From NCBI GenBank assembly GCA_021234155.1, contig JAJEKV010000052.1:10284519-10348518 (forward strand): a stretch of 64,000 nucleotides of DNA, given 5' to 3'. This document shows, piece after piece, positions 27,501-40,800 of the stretch (positions are counted from its first letter, which is position 1; each line of letters begins with the position of its first letter). Below the pieces are notes generated by a model. That model saw only the letters and a list, made by a program, of their open reading frames with translations. It was not told where the DNA came from and made no database searches. Made by a program: the position numbers and the translations under genes. This DNA comes from Isoetes taiwanensis. Lineage: Eukaryota; Streptophyta; Lycopodiopsida; Isoetales; Isoetaceae.

Positions 27501-30500
27501 CGGACCCTAAAAACCACCGGGCGGCTTGCCCCAAAAAGTCCTCTCGAAAGGCCACGGCAGCGGACGGGCAACTTCCCCTCTCGGGAACCGTGATCATCTA
27601 CGCCAATGGACTCGAGCGTCGACATTGCCCTAGGGACCAAGTTTTGTGGCGAGCCCATCCCTTCTCGAAGAAGCCAAACTATCTCATGTGCAACACACTC
27701 GTAGTCAATTGGCCTAGGAGGTGGCTGCTTTGAATCTTTACCAATGTAGAGGCGTAAGTGTTTCTTTCTTTTACCAAAACCCGGCCGTGTAACTTGGTCC
27801 CTAGGGTAATTTGGCATTCGGGCGATGTGGCAATTCGGATCGGCATTTGCCATTTAATGTCCGAACGACAAAACACTTTGGTTTCTACTTGTCGCCGTAG
27901 GGGGCGCCAGCGGTTTGATATGTTCTCCGGACCGGATGTTGGATTTTTTGGACCTTCTGGGACCAGGTTCCTTGAACAAAGGATTCAGCGATTGGGATCA
28001 CGAGGAGCCGAGATCGGGAGTGTGGTCTTTAGCGTCACGCCCCGCCGGGTCTTTGCCGAGAAAAGGCTGCCTCGGGAAGCTTTTTGGGGCTCGCCTCTGG
28101 GGTTGGACTCTCCCCTCTAATGAGGAGGCCTTGCAAGGTCGGCCTTGTTTGACTTGAGCAAGTGTGCGGCTCGGTGCCCAACAACAAGCTGCCGGACCGT
28201 TCTAATGCAAACTATTTGATCTAAACCTTATCAAAATTTTTGAAAGTTGGCTTTGTATGTTGGCGATGACTTAGGAAGCTAGCTGACAAAATCAGAATTT
28301 AAGTGGGTACTATGCATTAATTACGAATTCACGAATGTCTTGCCTCTTTGCAAAAGCGGCCCTTGACTTCTAATTGCCACAATGGGAGGAGTACATGTCC
28401 AAACTCCATTCCGTCGGTTCCCCTTGCTTGGCGTTCTCAAGCGCATGTGATCGGCCCCGTCCCAAGTGCAAAAGACCAAACTTCGGCACCCAAAGCGCCA
28501 AACCCTGCAGAACACGGCAACTCATAGGGTTTTCGTTTGGAGGCTCTATCCTTGTCGGATTTGACTAGGACCTTGCGCCATGTCTTGGCGTAGAGGGGGG
28601 TGTTGGCCTTGACACGGACCCTAAAACCACCCGGGCTTAGCTTGCCCCAAAAGTCCTCTCCAGAAGGCCACGGCGGCCGGGCCGGGCAACTTCCCTCTCA
28701 GGAACCGTGATCTGTCTCGCCAATGGACTCGAATGTCGACATTGCCCTAGGGACCAAGTTTTGTGGCGAAGCCCACCCCTTCTCGAAGAAGCGCCAAACT
28801 ATCTCATGTGCAACACACTCGTAGTCAATTGGCCTGGGAGGTGGGCTCTTTGAAATCTTTGCAATGTAGGGTGTAAGTGTTTCTTTTTCTTTTGCAAAAC
28901 TGGCCAGGTGTAACTTGGTCCCTAGGGTAATTTTGGCATTCGGGACGATGTGGCGAATCGGATCGGCATTTGAACCTCCCAATGTCGAACGACAAAACAC
29001 TTTGGTTTCTACTTAATCGCCCGCGATGGGGGGCGCTTGTGATTTGATATGTTCTCGGGCCGGATGTTGGATTTTTTGGACCTTCTCGGACCAGGTTCCT
29101 TGAACAAAGGATTCAGCGGTGGGATCACGAGGAACCGAGATCGGGGAGTGTGGTCTTTAGCGTCGCCCCCGGGCGCTGCCCGAGAAAGGCTGCCTCGGGG
29201 AAGCTTTTGGGGTTCCCCCTCCTGGGGTTCGGACTCTCCCCTCTAATGAGGGAGGCCTTGCAAGGTCTGGCCTTGTTTGACTTGGGCAAGTGTGCCATTT
29301 CGGACTGCCCAACAGCAGGCTGCGGACCGTTCTAATGCAAACTATTTGATCTAAACCTTATCAAAATTTTTGAAAGTTGGCTGTATGTTGGCGATGACTT
29401 AGGAAGCTAGGTGACAAAAATCAGAATTTAAGTCCATTACTATGCATTAATTACTGAATTTACGAATGTCTTGCTCTTTGCAAAGTGGGCCTTGACTTCT
29501 AAGCGCCACAGCGGGAGAGTACGAGGTCCAAACTTCATTCCGTCAGTTCCTCTTGCTTTGCATTCTCAATCTGCATGTGATCGGCCCGTCTCAAGTGCAA
29601 AAGACCAAAACTCGGCACCCAAAGCGCAAACCACTGCTAGAACACGGCAACTCATAGGGTTTACGTTTTGAGGCTCTATCCTTGTCGGTTGACTAGGACT
29701 AGCAGCCGTGTCTTGGCGTAGGGGGTGTTGGCCTTGAGAACCACGGACCCTAAAACCACCCGGGCGGCTTGCCCCAAAAGTCCTCTCAGAAGGCCACGGC
29801 GGCCGGACGGGCAACTTCCCCTCAGGAACCGTGATGTCTCTGCCAATGGACTCGAGCGTCGACATTGCCCTAGGGACCAAGTTTTTGTGGCGAAGCCCAC
29901 CCCTTCTCGAAGAAGCGTAAACTATCTCATGTGCAACACACTCGTAGTCAATTGGCCTAGGAGGTGGCTATTTGAATCTTTGCAATGTAGGGTGTAAGTG
30001 TTTCTTTCTTTTGCAAAACTGACCGTGTAACTTGGTCCCTAGGGTAATTTTGGCATTCCGGACGATTGGCGAATCGCCATTTGAACCTCGCAATGTCCGA
30101 GCGATAAAACACTTTGGTTTCTACTTAATCGTCGCTTGGGGCGGCAGCGGTTTGATATGTTCTCCGGGCCGGATGTTGGATTTTTTGGACCTTCTCGGAC
30201 CCAGGTTCCTTGAACAAAGGATTCAGCGGTGGGATCACGGGGAGCAAGATCGGGAGTGTGGTCTTTAGCGTCGCCCCCGTGAGGAGCTGCCGAGGAAAAG
30301 CTGCCTCGGGAAGCTTTTGGGGTTCCCCTCACGGGGTTGGGACTCTCCCCTCTAATGAGGGAGGCCTTGCAAGGTCGGCCTTGTTTGACTTGGGCAAGTG
30401 TGCGGCTTTCGGCTGCCCAACAACGAGCTGCCGGACCGTTCTAATGCAAACTATTTGATCTAAACCTTATCCAAAAATTTTTGAAAGTTGGCCTGTATGT

Positions 30501-32285
30501 TGGCGATGACTTAGGAAGCTAGCTGACAAAAATCAGAATTTAAGTCCGTTACTATGCATTAATTACGAATTTTACGAATGTCTTACTTTGCAAAAGTGGG
30601 CCTTGACTTCTAAGCGCCACAACGGGAGGAGTACGGGTCAAACTCCATTCCGTCGGTTCCTCTTGCTTCGCATTCTCAAGCTGCATGTGATCGGCCCGTC
30701 TCAAGTGCAAAAGACCAAAACTTCGGCACCCAAAAGCGCAAACCCTGCTGGAACACGGCAACTCATAGGGTTTTACGTTTGAGGGCTCTATCCTTGTCGA
30801 GATTTGACTAGGACCTCTGGCCGTGTCTTGGCGTAGAGGGGGTGTTGGCCGCGAGCACGGACCCTAAAAAACCACCCCGAGGCGGCTTGCCCCAAAGTCC
30901 TCTCAGAAGGCCTGGCGGCGGACGGGCAACTTCCCTCTCCGGGCAAGTGATCTGTCTCGCCAATGGACTCGAGATAGTCGACATTACCCTAGGGACCAAG
31001 TTTTGTGGCGAAGCCCACCCTTCTCGGCGCCAAACTATCTCATGTGCAACACACTCGTAGTCAATTGGCCTAGGAGGTGGCTCTTTGAATCTTTTGCAAT
31101 GTAGGGTGTAAGTGTTTCTTTCTTTTGCAAAACTGGCCGTGTAACTTGGTCCCTAGGGTAATTTTGGCATTCGATGTTAATCGCCATTTGAACCTCGCAA
31201 TGTCCGAACGATAAAACACTTTGGTTTCTACACATGTCGCCCTTGGGGCGCCAGCGGTTTGATATGTTCTCCGGACGGATGTTGGATTTTTGGACCTTCG
31301 GACCAGGTTCCTTGAACAAAGGATTCAGCTACCGGATCACGAGGAACGAGATCCGGGAGTGTGGTCTTTAGCGTCATATTTTGGCCGCTGCCAGGAAAGG
31401 CTGCCTCGGGAAGCTTTTTGGGGTTCCCCTCCTGGGGTTCAGACTCTCCCCTCTAATGAGGAGGCCTTGCAAGGTCCTGGCCTTGTTTGACTTGGGCAAG
31501 TGTGCATTTCGGTACGCCCAACAACAGCTGCCGGACCGTTCTAATGCAAACTATTTGATCTAAACCTTATCCAAAATTTTTGAAAGTTGGCACGTATGTT
31601 GGCGATGACTTAGGAAGCTAGTACGACAAAAATCAGAATTTAAGTCCCGTACTATGCATTAATTACAATTCTGAATGTCTTGCTCACGCAAAAGTGGGCC
31701 TTGACTTCTAAGCGCCACAGCGGGAGGAGTACAGGTCCAAACTTCATTCCGTCAGTTCCTCTTGCTTCGCATTCTCAACCGCATGTGATCGACCCACGTC
31801 TCAAGTGCAAAAGACCAAAACTCGGCACCCAAAAACACAAACCTCGCTAGAACACGGCAACTCATAGGGTTTACGTTTGAGGCTCTATCCTTGTCGATTC
31901 GACTAGGACCTTCTTGCGCCGTGTCTTGGCGTAGGGGTGTTGGCGCGAACCACGGACCCTAAAACCACCGGCGAAGCAGCTTGCCCCAAAAGTCCTCTCG
32001 AAGGCCACAGCGGCCGACGGGCAACTTCCCTCTCGGGAAGTGATTCGGCTCGCCAATGGACTCGAGAACATCGACATTGCCCTAGGGACCAAGTTTTGTG
32101 GCGGAAGGCCATCCCTTCTCGAAAAAGCCAAACTATCTCATGTCCAACACACTCGTAGTCAATTGGCCTAGGAGGTGGTTGTTGAATCTTTGCAATGTAG
32201 GGCGTAAGTGTGTCTTTTTTTGTAAAACCGACCATGTAACTATCTCATGTCCCTAGGGGGTAATTTTGGCATTCCAAGCGATAGC
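21594..32285. repeat. tandem array of a ~1.1-kb unit, about 10 copies
   Basis: The anchor GATGACTTAGGAAGCTAG recurs at about 21,614, 22,719, 23,811, 24,921, 26,033, 27,148, 28,265, 29,393, 30,505 and 31,604, giving spacings of 1,092-1,128 bp. Landmarks keep the same order in every unit: TATGCATTAATTAC, CCTTGACTTCTAA, CGGCACCCAAA, CTCATAGGGTTT, GTGTCTTGGCGTAG, CCTAGGGACCAAG, GTAGTCAATTGGCCTAG, CACTTTGGTTTCTAC, AACAAAGGATTC, CCTCTAATGAGGA and GCAAACTATTTGATCTAAAC. The first copy is more diverged; the last is cut at about 32,285. Many frames of 60-130 codons exist on both strands, but none stays open across copies and none matches a domain I know, so I treat them as non-coding. Confidence 0.97.
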
Positions 32286-32299
32286 GGCGTCGATTATTA

Positions 32300-32887
32300 A
32301 ATTTTTTTTTTTACGTTTTTTTTTTTCAAAAAAAAAAAAAAAAAAGTTAACGTCGTTAACGGCGTTGTTTATGGCGGCCTCTGGCGACAATAGCGTGCGG
32401 ACGATGCCGGCCACGCTGGCAAAACTGCTGCCGTGGCAGATATTCTAAGCGTCGTTTAACGACGTCATGTCGACGTGGCAGGACACTTTGGCGTGCCAGC
32501 CTGGCATGTCAACAAGCCACGGCCGACCGACCGCGTCATATTTTTTGTTGCCGTTCAACGACATCATGTCGGCGATGGCGGTAACGGTGGCGTGCGCAAC
32601 CTGGCATGTCGGCAAGCCATGCGGCCCGGATGTGCCACGCCCGGATCCACGAGGCGGCGTTAAACGGCGTTTTGTGCACTTGGCATGACGCGACGCTAAA
32701 ACCCGGCGTGGCGCCATCACCATGCCGCGGGCATGGTGGACACGTCGCCGGTGTGGCGCCGTTGAGCGACGTCGTGATGCCGATTGAGCGGCGTCCACCG
32801 TCGTTAACGACGTTGTCGCCGTTCTCGACGATTCGACATCGTTCAGCGACCTCTAGGCGCCGTTGAAGGTCGATATCCCTTGTAGTG
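32300..32887. repeat. CACTA right subterminal repeats
   Basis: Starts with a T-run then an A-run (about 32,303-32,345), followed by a GC-rich zone of GTCGTTTAACGACGTC, GTTAACGACGTT and AACGGCGTT words in both orientations. It ends TTGTAGTG at 32,887. It mirrors the left subterminal zone in motif though not base by base. Confidence 0.78.
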
Positions 32888-34937
32888 GATGTGGTTTTGG
32901 GACTTCAAGAAGCATCGGACACGCATCAAACTTGACCGCCGCTTATCTGCAATCTTCCCCGCAATCCCTCTCTGAGTCTTTCCCTTTCTGCGCAATCGAC
33001 CCACCGCCAGCCTCATCGCCAAACACTTGGAAGCAAGATACCGCGGCTTGTTCCCTTTTTGTTAGGAATACGGGGTTAGGCGCTTCCCCTTTTAGTTCTC
33101 TAGGGCCCTTGCACCTCCTTTTGCTATATAGTTCCCATTCAATCCTCCATTTTACTTTGGGCCATACTAGTTTTGCTCTGTGCTCTTTGGGAGTTTTCCA
33201 TGTGCTCACCTCTGAGTTTTCCTTTTCCAGTGGACGTTTATCCATCGCTTTTATCTATCTTATCTTTTTCTTTCTTTTCATCTTTTATCTTTTTTTCGTT
33301 TTTTTTAGCTTTCCCCTTTGGCGTTATCTTTCATATCTTTGCTTTTTAATGTTTTTTTTCATATATATTACCTATTCCTTTTTATTATTTCTCCCTTCTC
33401 TTTTCGTTTCATTCCTTTTGCTAGAGCCTATTTCCCTTGTTCCCATGTTCCTCATTTCTTTCTCGAGCGTGTGCATCCCTGCTCATTTTGTCAGTTCTGC
33501 ATTTGTTCTTTTGCTTGCTTCGTCTCCGTTAAAGTTGCTTTGGTTGTTGTTCTTAAGTTGCCCCTTTTCTCCCCTCTTTCGTGGTTCCGTGGTTTCTCCT
33601 TCTTTTTTGTATATCTTTTTTACATAACATTCGAGGGTCTTTTCTTCTTGATTGCGCATTAATGGGGTAATAGGGGTGCCTCTCTCTTGTTGGTTGATGT
33701 TGTGGATATGACTAACCTTTGGATTGGTGAGTATGGTTTCGTTTTCTCTCTGAATCTAGCTTTGCATATTTATTCATTCATGTTTTCTCTCGGTGTGGCA
33801 TTGTAGCCTCTGAGTCAATATTTATTATTCCTATTTTCTCGGGCGTGGCCTCTGTAGCCTTTCGGGCAGCACTAATCGGTTGTTTTTTTTCCGCGATGGT
33901 CATTCGCGGGACGGTTCCTGATTGGTCGCATTGTTGTTTCTTTCTCGGCGTTTCCCTCGAGCCTCTGAGTCTTCTTTTGCCTATGGCATCTAACTCATTG
34001 GCCGGGTTATTTTTTTTTTCGGCCTTGATTCTCCGGGGATTGTTTAAGGTCTTGTGGTTGCCATAGTGCGTGGGGTCGTGCCTCAACTATTCGCTTGGGT
34101 TTCCTCAAAAACCTAAGAAGGCATGGTTCTTCTTCCCAATGAGGAGCAGTCACCGAGTCTTCTCACTTTTGCATCGACCAAATGGCGGATAAAACCAGCT
34201 TTTATGTTGTATTCTTCAGTTTCATCATGCTCTCGATGATTGTCTAGTTTCGGAGCATTTAAAGTTCATATTTCCAAATTTATCTATCCCTGGTGAGGGA
34301 TCCATTTGTACTCAATGTTTTACAAAGCTCAATGAGAAGGCCAGTATATGCCTATCATAGGATCCATCCTAGGAATGTCTGCATTGATAAACATGTATTG
34401 CTATGGACATACTGAACCTTGTTGCATTATTACAGCCACAACTCCCAGAGGTTGCAAACTGTTCTACTGTGCCTAATCTCTGATCTCGTGATTCTTCAAA
34501 CTTCAGTAAGCCAACGAAGCTTATTCAGTAAACTTCAGTAGCTCTAGCCTATTGGTTGTAAATTTGTCAAATGATCTTGACAAAGATCATAAGGAAGATT
34601 GCAAGGCCAAATTTTGGTTGTGCAAAGGATTAGACGACAATCCTGCAACTTTAGTCAAGGGAGATGCATTGTTAGGGATCTCATACACATCTTAATAGAG
34701 CATTGCAATGCACCTACAAATGCCACCCGGGTGACTACTCCTGAGAAATCTGTTGTATAAATCAAGCTACCCATTGTGGAGACATGATTGAGCATATTTG
34801 CAAAACTAAGGAACTTATGAATGCAAATGTTTAGATGCAACTGGATCTAAAATAACTGAAGATGAAAAGCTTTCCTTACTTCTAAATCCACCGTGGGAAA
34901 ATAAGAGTGTATTTCATTTTAAACTATTAAGTAAATT
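32888..34937. other. right flank of CACTA insertion; no supported gene
   Basis: 32,888-32,890 is the right GAT duplication. 33,200-33,650 is strongly pyrimidine-rich on the plus strand, which creates long but meaningless hydrophobic frames (32,863-33,627). Near 34,813-34,920 (plus) a short coding-like run reads ATGSKITEDEKLSLLLNPPW; this vaguely recalls the UBN2-type gag of Copia elements, but it is too short and broken to assign. Confidence 0.45.
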
Positions 34938-37858
34938 GTGGTCGATCAAGCTCTCCCGACACCTTGGAACATTGACAATTGCTTTTGCTCTGCAGTATCT
35001 TTGACCGGGTGTCGCGAATGGGATCGGCACACGTGGCCTTCCACCCCCAAGAGCACTTGTAGGCAGGAAAACCAGGGGGGCGGATCTAGTGTGGTGGACT
35101 ATGTGTTGGTGCCTGAGCAGGATATGCATGTCATCAAGCACTTTCAGGTGGGAACAACTAATAGGGATGAAGAGATCGACTTAGACCACTTACCACTTTA
35201 CTTGAAGTTGGCTTGGCAGTTGTGCTTAACCCCCGATGCAACAACTCCTCACATGCCTCACCGGGCGATCGATTATGAACATGCAGGGGCTTATGCCCAG
35301 ATGCTTATAGATGACCTGGCAGAAATTTTGCAATATCCTACACTAGGCCGGATGACTGATGTGCTTAGGACTGCGGCAGAGAGGTGCTTTGGGATAAGCT
35401 GTCGCTGTATGCACCTCCGTGAACACAACCTTCCCACGTAATCAATGGTTTGATGCGCAGAGTGCAAGGAACACAAATGCCGGCTCCGCCAAGTCCACCG
35501 GAACCACCGCTTTACACCCACATGTAGTCGACAAGACCGCGATCTTCCTTAAAGCTAAGAAAGCGTGTACATTGCAAACAAGATCAAAGGAAAATATTTT
35601 ACCTCCCCGAACGTCATCCCGTGACCTTCGGGGCGAAGGGTTCTTAGAAAGCCAAGACAACCCATTGGGAATATCACTCCCGAAAGCAAATTGGAGGCAA
35701 TACTTGCAATGACTATACGACCCTCGGTGGGTGCACATGCAAAGATTACCCTTGCAAGAAGGCCCATTGCTGGAAATCACAGATTCCGGACGTGGAACAA
35801 GGCTTACGGTGTCTTGCCAATGGGAAAGCCCCGGACTTGGATGGTATGCGCGGCGTAATTGTTTAAGTGGGCGGGCAGTCCATAATACCGGTGTTGACCG
35901 CCTTTGTTCAACAAGGCATTACAGAAGGCTTCCTAACGCAGTGGACCAATAGCGAGTTGTTCCCATCTATAAGGCAGGTGACCCCACCGCCTGACCAATT
36001 ACTGAACAATCATGGTCGGATTCGGTGTTTGCAAAACCGCTTTATGGGATTCTCGAGCAGCAGATTGACCTGTGCAGATTCAGCACCCGCACTCAACCAT
36101 TGACCACATCTTCACGCTGCGAACTCGATTGAAGACGGCAGAACCACCGTCGGGATCTATATTGTTGCTTTGTGGATTTTGGCGGCGTTTGACATCGTGC
36201 CTGGGAAAAACTATGGGCAAGGCGCACAACCGGGGGTTCCTGTGAGATTTGCGTAATGCGTAATGCGTGCTATATGAAAGATGCTCGGTCCGCTGGTGCA
36301 GACAAGCCAGCCATTTGATAGTAGTATCGGGGTTCGTCGGGGATGCCCTCTCTCCCAACATTGTTTGGGCTTTACATTGATCAATTGGAGAGCTGGCTTG
36401 CTGATAATGGGGGCGATGGAGCTCACCTTCTCTATCAGATCATCGACAAGTTAATATATGCTGATGATGTGGACCTCCTAGCTTACACACCAGCAGACAT
36501 GCAACGACATCTCGATGCCCTGGACACATTCTGCCAAGCGACTGATATGCGCGTCAACCTCGCCAAGACTAAGGTGGTTTTCATATCATCTTCCACGTCC
36601 GAGGGTCCCTCCTTCAGCCACTAAGGCCGAATGTGGAAATTGTATCCACATACAAGTATTTGGGAGTGGAGTTTCCTTCTACTGCCTTTGGGACACATCC
36701 ATACCGAAAGTGACGGGTTGGAAGGCACTATATGCAATGCAAAACAATAGTCATAGAGCGGAGTTGTATGATTGGGCCCATCGGTCACACTGCTCAAGGT
36801 CTTAGTAGAGCCCGCCCTTTTTATAACGGGGTGGAAGTATGGGGCCCAATAGTATCACTTGCTACTTGGAATGACTTGGAGCAGGTCCGTAAAAGCCTTC
36901 TTAGTACGAAAGCACTAGGGGTGAAGTCCACAGTCCCATATCAAATTCCCATTGTAGGAGACAGGATTCTTGCCTCTTTAGAGGGAGGGCTCTTGATCGC
37001 CACATTGTCTATTTTCAGAAGGTGGTCAATATGGACGCATGCTCGTCTCCCTAAACTAGCTTATATCATGGCAATGGGGCCGCAGCGCCTCAAGGCCTGC
37101 TGGAGGGAAAAGAGAGCTCAATGGTTGGCTAGATGGAATGTGCAGAGCACAGTGCATACATGTGCAAACAGAGGCAGATCACCATAGCTTGAGGCAATAT
37201 CTTGACGCTTGCTTCCTCAGCAAGCTTTGGGATGCCAATGCCCTTGAACATGTCAAGACAAAGACACTACCGCCACATAAATCCAACATTGAACGAGGGC
37301 CCGCAATGCTACCGTGATACCCACTTGCCCATGAAAAGGCGCAGACTCATTCTCCATTCGCATTGGGGCACATCATCTTCGGAATTGAGACGGGCAGATG
37401 GATTGGTGAGCCACGCCAGGATAGGCTCGGCCAATGCCGCCAAATGGGAGTCATTGAGGATGAATCTCATACCCTTCAAAGTTGCCCAAAGATATGATCA
37501 AATTCGACGCGCTTATGCCGAAGTTGGTCGCCCGCCAACCGTTACATGTGACATTGAGCACAGCATCCGTACGGGTGCTAGGATCATACCTTCAGGAGGT
37601 TATGGACATGCGAGATCAGCTATGTCCTCGGGCACACACTTGACATGTATATATACATTGATGTATACTTGTACAGTTTGACAGCATTCTTATTACTGCC
37701 ACGGTTTTTCCCTCGAAAACCCTTCGGGGCGGGGGTTTTTTAACCCGGACAGTAATAAGTTTGTTGCGCTCCTTATGGGTCCCATAGGCCGATTGGCCTC
37801 AGTGGACGATAAAAAATCATTCTCATTCTCATTCTCATTCTCATTCTCATTCTCATTA
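34938..37858 (+). pseudogene. LINE (non-LTR retrotransposon), decayed, with hexamer tail
   Basis: Remains occur in the expected order across several frames. The end of an apurinic-type endonuclease is at 34,975-35,230 (SSVVDYVLV, then LDHLPLYLKL in place of the usual SDH..). The reverse transcriptase starts with STIDHIFTLRTRLKTAE (about 36,090) and continues at 36,343-36,620 with LFGLYIDQLESWL and the catalytic YADDVDLLA, then YKYLGVEF (about 36,655). A C-terminal region follows at 36,820-37,150 (GVEVWGP, ALGVKSTVPYQIP). Stops and frameshifts break every part, some perhaps from sequencing error. The 3' UTR ends GTGGACGATAAAA and a (TCATTC)6 tail (37,817-37,857). Two other 3' ends of this type lie at 931-1,095 and 6,800-6,946. 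The clade is not certain. Confidence 0.88.
37817..37857 (+). repeat. (TCATTC)n LINE tail
   Basis: Six full TCATTC units plus a partial one directly after the LINE 3' UTR, in place of a poly(A) tail. Confidence 0.95.
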
Positions 37859-40800
37859 CCTCATTCAAGTGTTATGAATCAACGAGAATTTAAACAAAAA
37901 GTTGTACTAGTTGATGACGTTCTTAAAAGACGTGCCCACCAATAAATTTCATAACACTAAGTGAACCTAAAAGAATGTATTATTAAAATAAAATCTATAT
38001 TCCCAAGTGTATCCTTTTTCTTATTTTTTGGAGTGACCATTGAATTGAGATGGAACCATTAAACATTGAACGCTAAATCTTGAGTTAAACCATTGAAATA
38101 AATTCTAAGCATGAATGGAGTCACATGTAGATTAAATTGAACTCAATTGGGAGTAGATTTAGTGAAAACATTGATCCTATAGAACATATGCCTATAGTTC
38201 TCAACCTTCCTAATGACGAGCTCTACAGTCCTCTACGGCCGCTCCACATCACGAATGAAATCCCAAATGTGCAATTTGGGTAAAATCAAGTCAACTATTA
38301 TGACTTAAGCATAATCAACAAAACTTGTGAAGCTTGCAACATTTGTAGCTTGGATGTAAATGTAAGGTAGAGGGTAGGCTACATGAATAAATACTGGACA
38401 TAAAAATAAGGTTAAGGGTAGGGTAAATTGTGCTTAGATTCCGTGTAAAAGTATGGAATCGGGTAGTCCACTTCGACAACACAAGACTACATATATAGGG
38501 GTTTCTATAGAGGGCGAGTTGTATACATATGGGTTTCTTCCGACTTGAAGCACGCACATGCCATATGCCCCTAACATAGAGGTGAACCCCCCGGGCTAGA
38601 GATGTTGTGGATCAAAAACTCTCTACAATATATCAAAGATAAAAATCTGTAGTTGAGGAATCTATATTTGCATTGCAGGAGCAAATCAACTCACATATGG
38701 AAAATATATAGAATTTGATCTACCAGAAGATATGGAAAGATGTCCATACACCTTTTATCCACGGATTCTTCTCGAGACCGCAACATTTTCTGGATGAAGA
38801 TTCCAAAGCAGATCAAGCTTCCTTATGCTCCAGATCAAGGGATGTTCTTTGTGCTTGAAGCATAAATTCTATGCTTGGCAGAGAGAAATAATGTTTTCCT
38901 TCATTTCACCGAATAGAAGGAAAACATAATTCTTGAACTACGATGTAGTTAGGAGTTAGTTAGGTTAGCAGTTTCCCAGCCTATTTAGTTTCTTGCACGT
39001 CCATTTCCTTCTTCATCAGCCTCTTTGCATCTCCTTCATCTTTTCCTTCGGTCAGGCCCACCCCCCCACCCTTCCTTGCATGATTAGCATGTTGGTAAAC
39101 TAACATTTGGTTTGAAGGCCTAGTGCCTCATTTTGGGGCTGAGAGCCCGGTGGGGCCTTTGTGTGCGGGTTGAGGCTTGTGTGCCTAGTGGAGGGCTTGG
39201 TGCCTAGTTGGAAGCCTTGGTGGCTGGATGGCCTTGGTGGCCTTTGGTTGGTCTTTTTTTTTGTGTATGCAGGGTTTAGCGTGGCTATTTGGAAGAGAGC
39301 TTTGGATTCGAAGCACAAGATGAAGATCTGTGGAGAAGACAATTCAAACATGTTTCGTCTTTGGCAGCTTCATTGCTGTAATGTACTTTCACCCGATAAG
39401 GCTAGTCAGCATGAGGGTACAAGATCTATAATGTTGGACCTAACATTGGTTAGTGATCCCATTATTGTCAGGAGCATTCTTGTCTGTGTGCTCTCATAGT
39501 AGTTCTAGAATTCAAGAAGGCTGGCCAAAGTTGCTTTTGTAGATGATTATGAAATGCCATCGTCCAAAGCTGCTTGTTTGGATTCCTTGTTTCACAGCCT
39601 AAACATTATTTTGCCCTTTTTACCTAGATGAATTCATACGAGAAACAACCGTGAATGATTTTGCCCTATTGTGACTGGGAGCATTTTCTTCTTAGAAAGG
39701 GTGTGGAACGTGCCTCTTTCCTTGTTCTGACTGTAAATTCTTTGTTTCCTAAAATGGAGGATCCGTTTTTGTGCGGCAGTTTATTTGGGTACGTTTCTCC
39801 CTTGTTGTGCAACACTGCAAATTTTAGTTCTTTGTTTTTCCGGTATCATTGATATCTACATAGTCGGGTCTGTCCATTTCTGGCTGGGGCAAATCGGCGC
39901 CTTTTTGCCTGTTAGCATCGCACCCAAACATATCATCATATTAATTCTGTATGATCTTCGGAAGATAAGAAGACAAGGAAAACGACATTTTGAGGGTATC
40001 TTATTAGTAGTTTGCTTTTGCATCTTTTCAAAGAAGGACCTAAGACTCTTACCATGTTGTTAATACGTTGTTTAAGCAGTGTAAATCATTTGTTGCCATC
40101 TTTCCACTCATCGCATTATTCTTGATACTCTCATAATATCCCATTATTCTTGTCATTCAAGCTATCTTATATTATAATGTTTTGCTGTAATTCTTGGATC
40201 CAGCCCTAATCTAGACGGTGGAGATTTGATCTGGCTATTGGGCGGTCAGATATTGTAGTTGCGTTGAAGCCCTATTATGCACTTCACGGCTTCGGCGATG
40301 GCTTCCGTTGGCTCTGCTTTTTTGGCTATGGCAGCATGGTGTTTGGAGATGGAGATCCTTGAGAGGCAACCAATCTCATCGATTGTAAACTGCATATTAT
40401 GTAGCTGAGGATGCGGCCATGCGGTGGTTCCTCTGTATATCATGTAAGAACACAGGAGTTTTTGCAAGGATCGCCCCCCTAGAGTAATCTAGGATGGATT
40501 TGAAGGCTATGGCGAGCAGAGTTGGAGCAACGATGCTGTGGAATGCCTCCTATCATATTCTTCATCTTAGGATTTGATGTAGGTGTACTGTGTATTGTGT
40601 ACTGTTGTTGCTGGAATTTAGATTGAAGTGTTCGATTCTGTATTTTATCACAGGGATTAAATAGTATTGGGAGACAGCTGGTGCTTCGTGTGAATAGACT
40701 AGGGTATAAGATTGCTGGAGTTTATGTTACAATAATGATAACTGAAGATCCTTGAAGGCCATTTCGATGGATTCTCTGGCCTTTGTTAAAGGTGCCAAAC

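Larger units (their letters stand above)
17847..32887. mobile_element. CACTA (En/Spm) transposon, 15,041 bp, non-autonomous
   Basis: The left end is CACTACAAAAACATTGCCCT; the right end reads TTGTAGTG, the reverse complement of CACTACAA. The perfect terminal inverted repeat is thus 8 bp. Both ends are flanked by GAT (17,844-17,846 and 32,888-32,890), the 3-bp duplication typical of CACTA elements. Subterminal zones of several hundred bases at both ends are packed with direct and inverted CGTCGTT/AACGACG words, the usual transposase-binding architecture of this superfamily. Inside lie A/T-runs, a 240-bp duplication, a degenerate minisatellite, two (TA)n tracts and an array of a 1.1-kb tandem repeat filling 71% of the element. 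I found no TNPA/TNPD-like transposase frame, so it probably depends on a helper element. No second insertion with its own duplications was detected inside. Confidence 0.9.

Noticed and set aside
21594-32285. Dozens of open frames of 60-145 codons in the 1.1-kb array, as candidate genes
   Set aside because: They change strand, frame and limits from copy to copy, and no domain is recognisable. They follow the repeat period and the GC content.
32863-33662. Long hydrophobic open frames (254 aa and 114 aa) as membrane proteins
   Set aside because: They come from a pyrimidine-rich tract (F/S/L codons), overlap each other in different frames and show no exon signals; the first also starts inside the CACTA end.
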